Shown: positions 33,485-42,525 of the stretch, piece by piece | Layout: each line of letters starts with the position of its first letter | How positions within the stretch are numbered: the stretch's first letter is position 1 | Source: CAYVOV01 sp964453525 | GTDB taxonomy: Bacteria; Chloroflexota; Dehalococcoidia; Dehalococcoidales; UBA2162 | Length of the DNA stretch: 64,000 bases | Direction: 5' to 3' | NCBI GenBank assembly: GCA_964453525.1 | Contig: CAYVOV010000008.1 | Span: forward strand, 62,001-126,000 | Notes under the pieces: model-generated | Databases searched by the model: none | Seen by the model: the letters and a program-made list of their open reading frames with translations, nothing else | What the model was told of the DNA's origin: nothing | Position numbers and translations under genes: made by a program

Positions 33485-33794
33485 TCCTACTATTTCTTCA
33501 AGATTATGCTTATAATACCCAGTAATTCCTTACCCTAATTAATCCTAAAGAGACCAGGGGTACCATGCGATGTACTTTGTTTGACTGCGTGGCTTGCACA
33601 AGATGTGGGAAAGACAGTTTTCATCCCTGAAATAAACTGCTTGTCGGCACCAAATCAATGAGGGGCCAAGCTAATATCAGTTTCATGTAAGTTTAGGGAT
33701 ATGGTTTTCTGTATATACTACGACGAATATTTAAAAAGATATCCAAGGCAGCTTCTAAGGAAAAACATATGGGTTGACAAAGTTTCTTTTGTCA

Positions 33795-33959
33795 CTAGTG
33801 CAAAATTTTTTCCTGTTTAAGGAACTGTACTAACTTTGAGGCCAATTCCGCCGGATTACCTTCAAGGCGGTTGTCCTTCTTTTCAGTCATGCCGCCAGAC
33901 ATTACCAATCGTATTCGTTCTGCCGCTGGCAGGCTGGACTCTTTCATATCAGGCAGCAT
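33795..33959 (-). CDS. Unknown 54-residue protein coupled to the ABM-like gene
   Basis: ATG at 33957-33959 overlaps the stop of the upstream gene, and the frame runs to TAG at 33795-33797. The product contains IRLVMSGGMTEKKDNRLEGN and then PAELASKLVQFLKQEKIL. This looks like a genuine, conserved C-terminal-type helical segment rather than random coding. I cannot name the family. Translational coupling makes it the last gene of the minus-strand cluster that starts at 35180. Confidence 0.6.
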   Translation of the reverse strand: MLPDMKESSLPAAERIRLVMSGGMTEKKDNRLEGNPAELASKLVQFLKQEKILH

Positions 33960-34249
33960 CAGGTCTTTTTTACATAGGTTTTCCGTGAGACGTTCGTAGC
34001 GAAGCTGTTATAGAGCTGCACTATGGGCATAGCTTCCTCATTATCCTGCGTAGATTCCTTCAAGGCATCAAGGTCTGAGAATAGCATTATTTTCATGAAG
34101 GCAGGCTCACCATCCGAAGTCTGCCAGATATCATAAGATTCACAACCATGAGATTCCCAGAAGGGTTTTATCTTCTCGATGGTAACCTTGAGATATTCGG
34201 CTTGTTGTTCTTCGGGCACGTCAAATGTAAATATCATTGAAGCAGTCAT
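33959..34249 (-). CDS. Small ferredoxin-like-fold protein (ABM/dimeric alpha-beta barrel type)
   Basis: A 96-residue protein with the rhythm of the dimeric alpha/beta-barrel (antibiotic biosynthesis monooxygenase-like) fold: strand MIFTFDVPEE, long helix LKVTIEKIKPFWESHG, strand YDIWQTSDGEPAFMKIMLF, helix LDALKES. The start follows AAAAAAGGAGGATATA. Such proteins bind small hydrophobic or haem-like ligands, but many have no known activity. Its neighbour to the left overlaps the stop codon; to the right lies a 73-residue ORF. Confidence 0.65.
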   Translation of the reverse strand: MTASMIFTFDVPEEQQAEYLKVTIEKIKPFWESHGCESYDIWQTSDGEPAFMKIMLFSDLDALKESTQDNEEAMPIVQLYNSFATNVSRKTYVKKT

Positions 34250-34317
34250 TATATCCTCCTTTTTTGCTTGCAGAATAGACTATACTTTTTATGAATGTCA
34301 ATAATTGCTTGCCTTAC

Positions 34318-34539
34318 TCAACCTGTCTTCCTAAAGCCACCTGGCAAGATTTCGGATTCCGCTCTCAGCTTCTTGAAATCAGACTTCTCAGGGAAAAGCC
34401 TTAAGACTTCTAATTTCTCCTCAAGCTTTTCGTTTCCTTGCCCGTGTTTGAGAAGTTGATTAAGAACTGCCGAATACTCCTTCCTGGCTACGGTTTCGAA
34501 GCAGTTCATAAGATCCGGTATCAATTCAATCTTCAGCAT
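34318..34539 (-). CDS. Unknown 73-residue protein
   Basis: A small, helical, charged protein starting MLKIELIPDLMNCFETVA and containing one Cys. It begins 10 bases after the IscU-like stop and lies in the same orientation, so it is probably co-transcribed. I do not recognise it. The pattern of a scaffold followed by a small helical partner suggests an accessory role, but nothing more can be supported. Confidence 0.55.
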   Translation of the reverse strand: MLKIELIPDLMNCFETVARKEYSAVLNQLLKHGQGNEKLEEKLEVLRLFPEKSDFKKLRAESEILPGGFRKTG

Positions 34540-34549
34540 AAACCTGGCT

Positions 34550-34990
34550 TTACCTGCGGTAGGCTTTTTTCCAGGGTTCCCGTTTTAGCATCAGGTAATC
34601 TCTGATAGCCGCTTTCAGAGTGTTCGCTGCCAGAAGAGCACAGTGCCGGCTATCTTCGGGTAAACCTCCAAGTGCTTTCAGGACCGTTTCCTGGCTAATA
34701 CTCTGACATTCCCGTATGCTCTTTCCTCTGGCAAGCTCGGTTACCATACTGCCCGAAGCTATGCTGGTGCCGCATCCATCGGTAATAAATCTAATGTCTC
34801 TTATTGTGTCATCTTTTACCCTTAGCCAGATACTCATTACATCACCGCAGGAACCGGTAATAACGGCACGACCGTCAGCATCGGTTATTTCCCCAATGTT
34901 TCTTGGATTCGTGGCATGGTCGATTACAGTTTCTGAATATATGTTGCCAGGAGTCTCAGCTATGAACTCCTGAAGTTCGTTACTATCCAA
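34550..34990 (-). CDS. IscU/NifU-type iron-sulfur scaffold
   Basis: A 146-residue protein of the IscU/NifU N-terminal family, on which iron-sulfur clusters are built and passed on. The three cluster cysteines are Cys48 (TGSCGD, with Asp50), Cys73 (DGCGTSIASGS) and Cys117 (RHCALLAA). DHATNPRNIG near residue 24 is also typical. No cysteine desulfurase (IscS/NifS) gene adjoins it. It is flanked by small uncharacterised genes on the same strand and lies divergently from an aldehyde oxidoreductase that needs a [4Fe-4S] cluster. Confidence 0.92.
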   Translation of the reverse strand: MDSNELQEFIAETPGNIYSETVIDHATNPRNIGEITDADGRAVITGSCGDVMSIWLRVKDDTIRDIRFITDGCGTSIASGSMVTELARGKSIRECQSISQETVLKALGGLPEDSRHCALLAANTLKAAIRDYLMLKREPWKKAYRR

Positions 34991-35180
34991 AGATACTTCC
35001 TTCCATATGCGAAATCGTGATGTTTATCAGAGCGTGATAGTACCAGAAAGCCATATCCGTTTTCCATATTTCCCAAGCGTGGCCTGCCCGGGTGAGGGTT
35101 TCCGATTCAGGCGGCAGGGTCGGTTTACCAGGTTGCCAGCCTGAAGGCATCAGTCCTCCTGTCTTAATTATCTGCCTCAT
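34983..35180 (-). CDS. Unknown 65-residue protein upstream of the IscU-like gene
   Basis: The frame ends 8 bases inside the start of the IscU-like gene, so the two are coupled. The product has GWQPGKPTLPPES and a Trp/Tyr-rich segment (AWEIWKTDMAFWYYHALINI) but no cysteine cluster. No family recognised. It is the first gene of the minus-strand group and faces the AOR gene across a 142-base divergent spacer. Confidence 0.5.
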   Translation of the reverse strand: MRQIIKTGGLMPSGWQPGKPTLPPESETLTRAGHAWEIWKTDMAFWYYHALINITISHMEGSIFG

Positions 35181-35322
35181 TTCTTTGCTTTTTTCAGCAC
35201 ATATTTTACACGGAAGAGTTCACATATTCAATGCTTTTATTGAAGTTATTTCAAAGGATATATTGACATTAAACTCATGCCCGGTTATTATTCTGATGTA
35301 GAAAAACGATGAAGGATGGTTT

Positions 35323-37319
35323 ATGTCTATACCTAAAGGATATGTTGGAAATATTGCAATCATTGAACTTGAAAAGCAGGAAGCACGTATAGTACCCACG
35401 GAGCGTTTCTTTAGCGACTATGAAATCGACCCCAGGCTCTGGCTCGGTGGCGACGGAGTTATCACCAAGGTATTCTGGAAAGATTTTCCCACTCCAATAG
35501 ACCCACTCGGACCGGAGAACGAGGTAATTATTGCCACAGGACCCTGGACAGCCACTGCCGCACCCTGGGCGGGAAGAGGAATGCTCGGCTGTATCAGTCC
35601 CGATACCGGCGGTTTTTCATCAGGTTCATTCGGGTGGATATTCCCTTCCGTTCTAAAATACGCCGGGTTCGATACTATCATCATCAGAGGTAAATCACCA
35701 GAACCTGTTTACCTGTTTATCGACAACCAAGACATAACATTCATAGATGCTTCCCATATCTGGGGCAAAGAGACAGGAGAGACAGTAAAAATGATAAGGG
35801 AGGAAATGGGCGAGCGTTATGAAGGGGAAATACGCGTTCTCAGTATCTCTGTTGCCGGAGAAAACCTGGTTAAGTACGCCCCGCCCTGTGCTGATGGTAC
35901 TTCTTGCCCGGGCAGGTCGGGGGGCGGTACTGTTATGGGTTCAAAAAATCTCAAGGCAATCGCTGTTCGCGGCACGGGAGAGGTTGCCTTACATGACCCT
36001 CGCGGGTTACTCGAATCGTCATATCGTATCGGCAAGACCGTTCTCTCAGAAGAGCCATTGATAAAGCTGTGGCAAGACTATGGTGCTACCACCTCTCTAT
36101 TTACTGCATATAACTTACCATTGAACGGAGGAATGCTGACTGAAAACAGGTCGCTCGCTGATTTCCCTCACAACAAGAATGTGGGTTGTCTCAACTGCCA
36201 GGCACCCTGCTATCACTGGGTGCAGGTGCAGGAAGGAAAGTATACTGGCACCAGACAGCTCGGCGGTCATATGACATTCGTCACCAACTGTGTCCGAGAC
36301 CTGGGCATCATGGACTTCGGCACCTGGATATATTATGAGAGACTGATGCAGGAACTCGGCCTCGACCCCTCTTCTTTTACTCTGACTTTCTCCTGGGCGG
36401 TAGATTGCTTTGAGAGAGGAATATTGACTGAAAAAGATACGGACGGCCTGGTCCTGCGACAAGGGGATGAAGAACTGATTTTTGAATTGGCAAACAGAGT
36501 AGCCTACCGGAAGGGTGATTTTGGCAACCTGTTGGCCGATGGAATCGATGAAGCCAGTCGGAAAGTAGGCAAGGGCTCTGGAGACATCGCTCCAACCGTT
36601 AAGGGGAAACCTTATTTGCAGGGTGATCCAAGGGTGCAGGCCTTGATATGGTCATTGGGAGTGATGACCAGTCCTCGCGGTGGCGACTGGAATCGCTGTC
36701 ACAACACCTATGAGCTGGCTTTTATTCCTGAGAGAAGGGATACCTATCCAGATTTTATCGGCCAGACTTGTGCAGAGGCTTACCGGAACGCAGTAGAAAA
36801 GCTGGATATGCCAGCCGACCTTAAAAAGTATATCTTCGGTGAGCCTCCGAGGGTGGACACTGATTGGGTAAGGCAGACCGAAGGGAAAGCTGCATTCAAT
36901 GCATTCTCTGAGGATAGTATGGCGGTAATCAACTCACTAGTGACCTGTATGTACAGCGGTGGAACTCACTGGTTCCTGGTAGGCACCGGGCCGACAATGT
37001 GGGCTGAAGTNNNNNNNNNNCCGGCTGGAATACCACGCCGGAAGAGCTGATGAAGGTTGGCGAAAGGGTTTTTAATCTCCAGAGGTTATTTAACTACAGG
37101 TTAAAAGGCTGGGATGTTAAAAATGACACCTGGACGGACAAGAGGATTTATGAACCGGCTGAATCAGGAACCTTCCGGGGAAGAAAGGTACCCTGGGATG
37201 AGACACTCCAGGAATACTATGAGTACCGAGGCTGGACTAAGAATGGAATTCCTACAAGAGGAAAAACCATTGAATTGGAACTGGGCAAAGAGGCTGATGA
37301 ACTGAAGTTGCAGGACTGA
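35323..37319 (+). CDS. Aldehyde:ferredoxin oxidoreductase (interrupted by assembly gap)
   Basis: A tungsto/molybdo-pterin enzyme that oxidises aldehydes to acids, reducing ferredoxin. The N-terminal domain, MGSKNLKAIAVRG (about 205-217) and the cluster CLNCQAPC (Cys289, 292, 296) with a later Cys in NSLVTCMYS match the AOR family. Ten Ns at 37011-37020 interrupt the gene; the sequence resumes in another frame at 37023 with GWNTTPEELMKVGERVFN and continues to TGA at 37317-37319. This is one gene, not two: the C-terminal residues are the ordinary AOR end and the N-run length is arbitrary. Specific aldehyde unknown. Confidence 0.9.
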
Positions 37320-37499
37320 AAAGAAACAATTTTTCTGATTCTAATTTTTCCCCGTAGATGCCGATATTTTAATCAACAGACTGAAACTACCAGAATATGC
37401 GTTTCTAATTGTTTCCTATTCTCTGGTAAGAGTAGCAAAGTATTTTAATATCAGTTTCCCGTAATTACAGGCACTCTATCTCATAACATTACTTCTTAA

Positions 37500-37570
37500 G
37501 TAGGATACATCCTACAAAAGAATCAGACTTGTCTGATTCCAGCACTACGTCACCCTTCACAATAATAATG
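37500..37570 (+). promoter_or_regulatory. Composite operator/promoter 1, upstream of the DUF998 gene
   Basis: GTAGGATACATCCTAC (37500-37515) is a near-perfect palindrome. A second, perfect palindrome AATCAGAC-TT-GTCTGATT spans 37521-37538. Their core starts (37500 and 37523) are 23 bases apart, as in the copies at 38349 and 42410. An AATAATAATG at 37561 is a plausible -10 region, and the ATG follows at 37623. The rest of 37320-37499 is AT-rich and holds no gene I can see. Confidence 0.7.
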
Positions 37571-37622
37571 ATATATCTACTAAATTCCTATTAAATGAAT
37601 CATTACTAGCAGAAGGTGACAA

Positions 37623-38321
37623 ATGAATCCAAGTGAGGATAATAAATACCGATTCTTCCTCTTTTGCGGAATGCTAGCCCCCGTTATCTTAGGGGTGGTG
37701 ATAACAGTCGTCGGCCAGTTGACTCCGGACTACAACCAGCTTACAGACAGTATTAGCCGGATGGGAACTCATGACAAACCTTACGCCTGGCTGCTACACG
37801 GTGGTTATTATATATACGGCATTCTGATGAGTCTTGCTGCCTTTGGACTCAGCCGAACTATCGGTTCGATACCCAGGATGAATACTCTAGCAAAGCTGCT
37901 GGGCATCCACGCCTTCGGCACGATATTACTGGCAATTTTCCCGGACAGCGTGAACTCAACCTTCAAGCACATAGTACATGATGTCATGTCTACAACATCT
38001 TACCTGCCCTTATTGATAGGTATATTTATTTCACGCCGAATTGCCCGTGATGAATTATCCCTTAAAGTAGCAGGGATTCTCGGAATATTCATCCTTATCA
38101 TTAACCTGCCTATGCCAATCATCAATGTGGTTGGGCCTCTCGCATCAATAGGCGGTCTACTGCAGAGGATACTATCAGGTTGTTCATTCTTCTGGCTTTC
38201 TCTCACCTTCTTTCTGCTTTATAGAAACCGACGTTCAATTAAATACAGGATGAAGAATGTTGAATTACCATATTCACTGGTGGTGACAAAAGGCGTGCTG
38301 ACCGACCAGCCTCAAGGGTAG
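37623..38321 (+). CDS. DUF998 family membrane protein
   Basis: A 232-residue protein with about six transmembrane segments, including FCGMLAPVILGVVITVVGQL near the N-terminus and VAGILGIFILIINLPMPI later. The N-terminal DYNQLTDSISRMG between helices 1 and 2 is the hallmark of DUF998. Function unknown; members are found in envelope-stress and lipid contexts. It is preceded by the first of three copies of a conserved composite operator. Its stop overlaps the first palindrome of the next regulatory copy, GTAGGAAACGTCCTAC at 38318. Confidence 0.85.
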   Translation: MNPSEDNKYRFFLFCGMLAPVILGVVITVVGQLTPDYNQLTDSISRMGTHDKPYAWLLHGGYYIYGILMSLAAFGLSRTIGSIPRMNTLAKLLGIHAFGTILLAIFPDSVNSTFKHIVHDVMSTTSYLPLLIGIFISRRIARDELSLKVAGILGIFILIINLPMPIINVVGPLASIGGLLQRILSGCSFFWLSLTFFLLYRNRRSIKYRMKNVELPYSLVVTKGVLTDQPQG

Positions 38322-38419
38322 GAAACGTCCTACAAAAATCGGGGACCGCTAAGAAATATCCTACACGGAATTCAGACTTCTCCGACTTACAAACCCTCAT
38401 TACCCAGTTAATAATAATG
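38318..38419 (+). promoter_or_regulatory. Composite operator/promoter 2, upstream of the FakA-like gene
   Basis: Two GTAGGA-type sites occur: GTAGGAAACGTCCTAC at 38318-38333 and a weaker TAAGAAATATCCTAC ending 38364. The second half-palindrome TCAGAC-TT-CTCCGA is at 38372-38385. From site start 38349 to 38372 is 23 bases. TTACAA (38387) and AATAAT (38410) have 17-base spacing, and the ATG follows at 38468. Confidence 0.7.
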
Positions 38420-38467
38420 ATAGTAAATTCCTTACCGAAAAGGCCAGTAAAGCCGAAGGGAGAACAG

Positions 38468-40126
38468 ATGAAAGCAATATTAGATATACAGGATGACACT
38501 AAACTTGAAATTGGTGGGAGTGAACTGAGAGAGATGTTTGGCCTGGCAACGACCTGGCTGGAAAAGAACGCTGACGTTATTAACGCTCTGAATGTCTTCC
38601 CAGTTCCGGACGGTGATACCGGCACAAATATGTTACTTACAATGGAATCGGTTATGAATGAGGCAGAACAGGTTCAGAGTACCACTGCTTCAGAAATCGC
38701 TCATGCTATGGCTAAAGGTGCTTTAATGGGTGCCAGGGGAAATAGTGGCGTAATCCTCTCCCAGATAATGAAAGGATTCGCTACTGGTTTAGACGGTAAA
38801 GATAAGTTCGGTCCTTACGAACTGGCCGATGCTCTGGAACAAGCATCGATAGCTGCTTATGCCGGGCTGAGTCAGCCGCGTGAAGGAACAATGCTGACGG
38901 TTATTAGAGATGTAGCAACAGCCGCAAAAAACTGCGCTTCTCAAAATGAGCTGGATCTGGCAGCGTTTATGGAAATTGTTGTCGAAGAAGCCAGAAATTC
39001 AGTGGAAAGGACGCCATTACTACTGGATGTCTTAAGAGAAGCCGGTGTGGTAGACGCCGGTGGACAGGGTGTTTATATCATCCTGGAGGGAATCCTGTTC
39101 TATCTCAAAGACGAAGACATAGGCCCTGATCTGCAAGGAAGGGATGCACCCATAGTCAAGCAACCATCTCCTGTAAATATAGATGCAGTTTTCGATGATG
39201 ACAAAACCTACGGATATTGCACTGAGATGATTATCAAGGGAGACGAGTTAAGACCTGACCAGATAAGGCGTTGGGTCGAGGGCCAGGGAGAATCGGTACT
39301 CGTCGTTGGCGATAATGATACGGTCAAGATTCACGTCCATACATTTCATCCCGGTACAATTATTGAATTTGCCATCTCTCTTGGCACGTTGCACGACCTG
39401 AAAATTCAGAATATGAATGACCAGCATGAAGATTTTCTGCAAATACCCAACACCTTGGGAAATAGCACAGATAGCGCCGTAATTGCTGCTGTTGCCGGAG
39501 AAGGTATAGAAAAGACTTTCCGTAGTCTGGGTGTAACGACCATAATTCCGGGTGGACAGACGATGAACCCAAGCTGCTCCGATATACTGGAAGCGATTAA
39601 TTCTGTTTCCTCTAATAAAATTATAATACTGCCGAATAATAAGAATATCATTCCGTCCGCAAAACAAGCAGCTAGACTTGCCACAAAAACAGTAGAAGTT
39701 TTGCCAACACGGTCAATCCCGCAAGGGTTATCAGCCATGATTAACTATAATCCTGAAGCCAGTCTGGATGAAAATGTTGCAGAAATGTCCGGATTTCAGG
39801 AACAGGTCAGAACCATCGAAATCACCACGGCTATCAGGGATGCCCGGGTTAATAATACGCAGATAAAGAAAGGTAACTATATGGGGATTATCGATGGAGA
39901 TATAAGAATAGCATGCGACAGCCTTGACCAGGCCGTTTTTCAGTCACTTGAAGCAGTCGATACCGATAGTGCCAGTATAGTCACTCTGTTCTATGGTGAC
40001 CGGGTTGAAGATGATGAAGCAGCTGAGCTCCGAGATTCTGTAAAGGAAAAGTACACGGACCTGGATATTGAATTGATAAGGGGTTCCCAGCCGCACTACT
40101 CCTACATCATATCGGTCGAACAATAG
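38468..40126 (+). CDS. DhaL-domain protein of the FakA/YloV type
   Basis: The 552-residue product begins with ATG 38468 (GAAGGGAG upstream); the frame open from 38417 runs through the promoter. NVFPVPDGDTGTNM near residue 40 is the ATP/Mg loop of DhaL, followed by MAKGALMGARGNSGVI. The middle and C-terminal domains match the FakA/YloV family, the kinase that phosphorylates fatty acids bound to FakB and feeds exogenous fatty acids into phospholipids. No fakB (DegV-like) gene is adjacent. It has its own copy of the composite operator, and a cysteine-peptidase-like gene follows after 45 bases. Confidence 0.88.
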   Translation: MKAILDIQDDTKLEIGGSELREMFGLATTWLEKNADVINALNVFPVPDGDTGTNMLLTMESVMNEAEQVQSTTASEIAHAMAKGALMGARGNSGVILSQIMKGFATGLDGKDKFGPYELADALEQASIAAYAGLSQPREGTMLTVIRDVATAAKNCASQNELDLAAFMEIVVEEARNSVERTPLLLDVLREAGVVDAGGQGVYIILEGILFYLKDEDIGPDLQGRDAPIVKQPSPVNIDAVFDDDKTYGYCTEMIIKGDELRPDQIRRWVEGQGESVLVVGDNDTVKIHVHTFHPGTIIEFAISLGTLHDLKIQNMNDQHEDFLQIPNTLGNSTDSAVIAAVAGEGIEKTFRSLGVTTIIPGGQTMNPSCSDILEAINSVSSNKIIILPNNKNIIPSAKQAARLATKTVEVLPTRSIPQGLSAMINYNPEASLDENVAEMSGFQEQVRTIEITTAIRDARVNNTQIKKGNYMGIIDGDIRIACDSLDQAVFQSLEAVDTDSASIVTLFYGDRVEDDEAAELRDSVKEKYTDLDIELIRGSQPHYSYIISVEQ

Positions 40127-40171
40127 AAATCTGAATTAAATCGAATAAATGCTCTACTGAAGGGGAAGGAA

Positions 40172-41491
40172 ATGATAAGTACGTACGAACAGATGGATAG
40201 AAAAAAAGCAGAGTTATGTGGGCTGCAACCTGCAGATATATTGCTTGTTCACACCAGGCGTAGTTTATGGGGCTGGCTTATCCGTTTCGGCACTCACTGC
40301 TACTGGAATCATGCGTTAATGGTCTGTTCGGTGGGAGAAAGAAATAAGGACTGCAATGATGTCCTGGTCGCGGATGCCAAGACGGATGGTTCAATAGTGT
40401 TAATCAATATAAGCGAGTATTTAAAGCGGACTGATAAGTATGATGTTGCGGTGAAAAGATTCAGATCTGACTGGACTGATAATATAGATCAATCGCTTTC
40501 CCTTAATGCTCGTGTCCGTATATGCCGTACCGCTATGAATGAAGCGCAGTTCCCAGTCGGTATGCGATTGATAATTATTAAAAACCGTATTATGAGACAG
40601 TCTACCGTTATCTGGCGTTTCATCAGGCGTAAAATCCGTAAATCTTACAAGCAGCCAGGTCTTCCTTGGAGTACTCGTCCAGGGCAGGTGAAAGCGTTTA
40701 CCTGTGGCGGGTTCGTCCAGTGGTGCTATTACATGGGTGCCTTAAAAACCATCGGGAGAAAGAGTAAGAGCCAGGACCGTCTCAAGGATGTGATCTTTAA
40801 TCCGCGGATTGAAGAAAAACCGACCCCATTCGGGCTGCTCACCACCACTCCGGCCGACCTGGCTAATTGCGATAAACTTTCATGGGAATTCGTTATCAAA
40901 GACGGGGCAATGCTTCATGTTTCAAATAGCGAAGAGGTAATGTCAGCCGTAGCACAAACAGAACCAGATAAAAAGAAAAATATGATTGTGGTAGATAAAA
41001 ACGACAGTCCGATCAGTGACACTGCCAGCGGTTTGATACGAACTACAGAATTGCCGGTGTATGAGATTAACCGATACCGGCTGCCCCAGCTCTTCCGCCT
41101 TGCCAGGCAGGTAGTTTCCTTCTCTTCTGAATGCGAGATATGTAGTGACCTACAGATTCAGATTGCTCAGTTCAATGCAGACCTGTCAAACCAGCCGCTA
41201 ATGTCCCGTCAAAGCCTTAATGAATATCTTAATATGATTAAGGATATAACCAGACACCTTAAACGTTCGCACAGACTCGTCGAGGAAAGACATTATATTA
41301 AGCAATTTGTCTTCACCGGCTTTAGCTTCGGAATATCGATTGTGCTCCTCGGACTGATTCTGCTCAACTTCGGCATTACAATGTTAGCACTGAATATTAC
41401 GTTAACAGCACTTACTACCAGGGTAGCATTCGGCTATATGGCTGGCTATTTTATGGACAGAAGAGCCAGAAAACAGGGTAGGGTAATCTAA
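40172..41491 (+). CDS. Membrane-anchored papain-like (YiiX/NlpC-P60 permuted) hydrolase, putative
   Basis: A 439-residue protein. The N-terminal part reads GLQPADILLVHTRR followed by FGTHCYWNHALMV, the arrangement of permuted NlpC/P60 or YiiX-type papain folds, with candidate His47. The candidate nucleophile is Cys178 in TCGGFVQWCYY. The middle is charged and helical. Two adjacent C-terminal hydrophobic helices (about 369-391 and 395-420) suggest membrane anchoring. The likely target is peptidoglycan or lipid amide, but the assignment is by motif only. It follows the FakA-like gene by 45 bases and probably shares its promoter. Confidence 0.6.
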   Translation: MISTYEQMDRKKAELCGLQPADILLVHTRRSLWGWLIRFGTHCYWNHALMVCSVGERNKDCNDVLVADAKTDGSIVLINISEYLKRTDKYDVAVKRFRSDWTDNIDQSLSLNARVRICRTAMNEAQFPVGMRLIIIKNRIMRQSTVIWRFIRRKIRKSYKQPGLPWSTRPGQVKAFTCGGFVQWCYYMGALKTIGRKSKSQDRLKDVIFNPRIEEKPTPFGLLTTTPADLANCDKLSWEFVIKDGAMLHVSNSEEVMSAVAQTEPDKKKNMIVVDKNDSPISDTASGLIRTTELPVYEINRYRLPQLFRLARQVVSFSSECEICSDLQIQIAQFNADLSNQPLMSRQSLNEYLNMIKDITRHLKRSHRLVEERHYIKQFVFTGFSFGISIVLLGLILLNFGITMLALNITLTALTTRVAFGYMAGYFMDRRARKQGRVI

Positions 41492-41509
41492 TTCACACAG
41501 ACTATGTGA

Positions 41510-42325
41510 CTAAAACACAAACCTGATGAGATAACTAAGGACAATATAAGTAATAATGGCTAATATTCCGATTACAATGATGACTAGCTTCCGTTGATGC
41601 CATATTTCTCTTATAGTCCGAATTAAAGGGGCTGTTCTAATATTGAGCTCACTCATAATGAGTTTCTCTCGAGCGATAATACTATCCTGGATTATGCCTT
41701 GTTCGATAGCGTATCGTATTAATTGAGCATCGTTACCGATTTTCAGCTTCTGCAATATCCGCGAATGATAAGTACTTACCGTCTTTATAGATAAAGACAT
41801 TTCATCCGCAATTTGTTTTATTCTTTTCCCCGAAGCCAATGCGACCATAACTTCGTATTCCCTATCGGATAAGGCCTCGGATAGTGATGTATCAGCATCG
41901 GCAGGGAAGTCGGTCAGCTTTTCAGCTAAAGAAGGTGAGATATATTTACGGCCACTAGATATCCTCGTAAGAGCCTCAGGTAGTTCGTTGGTAGCGCTTT
42001 CTTTAGTAAGGATGCCTGAAGCCCCGGCTCTGAGTAATCTGCCGCAATATTGTTCGTCATCCAGGATGCTTAATACCAGTACCGGTAGACCGGGGCTCTC
42101 AGCCCTGATTTGTTTAGTCAGTTCAATTGGGTCTGCAGTGGATATTGTCTGACCTATAAAAATGACATCATATGTGTTTTGCTGGACCTCTTTGAGGGAT
42201 TCATTTCCTGAGCAAGCTTCAACCGCCGTGGACTCCAAGGCACTCTCTACGAAATGCTTCAAACCCTGGCGAACAATGAGGTGATCATCCACTAAAAGTA
42301 TTCGCACAATTTTACCTGTCCTCAT
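41510..42325 (-). CDS. NarL/LuxR-type regulator with pseudo-receiver and C-terminal membrane helix
   Basis: Residues 7-122 form a receiver fold with acidic pair Asp13/Asp14 and Lys108 (LTKES), but the phospho-acceptor position reads VIFIGQTIS, with Gly58 where Asp is expected, so standard phosphorylation is impossible. Residues 152-212 are a LuxR HTH (LSDREYEVMVALASGK, then SIKTVSTYHSRILQKLKI). Unusually, residues about 246-268 form a hydrophobic helix, so the DNA-binding protein is likely membrane-tethered. It is divergent from the lipoprotein gene at 42526 and shares its promoter region, which carries two copies of the palindromic operator. It is the natural candidate regulator for the three such promoters. 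Confidence 0.9.
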   Translation of the reverse strand: MRTGKIVRILLVDDHLIVRQGLKHFVESALESTAVEACSGNESLKEVQQNTYDVIFIGQTISTADPIELTKQIRAESPGLPVLVLSILDDEQYCGRLLRAGASGILTKESATNELPEALTRISSGRKYISPSLAEKLTDFPADADTSLSEALSDREYEVMVALASGKRIKQIADEMSLSIKTVSTYHSRILQKLKIGNDAQLIRYAIEQGIIQDSIIAREKLIMSELNIRTAPLIRTIREIWHQRKLVIIVIGILAIITYIVLSYLIRFVF

Positions 42326-42378
42326 TTGATAAGGTGCTTGTTATTATATTTTAGCTATGAATAACTGTCAATTAATGC

Positions 42379-42483
42379 GTAAGAAATATCCTACAAGAAT
42401 GAGGGGTTTTTAGGATATATCCTACAGAGAATTCAGAGTTGTCCGACTTACATAACCCATCTGCCCGTTAGACAATAATATTG
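42379..42483. promoter_or_regulatory. Composite operator/promoter 3, between the regulator and the lipoprotein gene
   Basis: Sites are GTAAGAAATATCCTAC (42379-42394) and TTAGGATATATCCTAC (42410-42425); the latter contains the perfect palindrome TAGGATATATCCTA. The second palindrome TCAGAG-TT-GTCCGA is at 42433-42446, again 23 bases from the preceding site start. AATAATATTG (42474) aligns with the same string in copies 1 and 2. The lipoprotein ATG is at 42526; the divergent regulator starts at 42325. Confidence 0.75.
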
Positions 42484-42525
42484 AATTCCGAACCAAGAGT
42501 CTTTAAATATCGGGAGGTACCAGAG

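Noticed and set aside
37050..37319. Separate 89-residue gene after the N-run
   Set aside because: It is the C-terminal end of the AOR, and the upstream 9 codons after the Ns continue it in frame.
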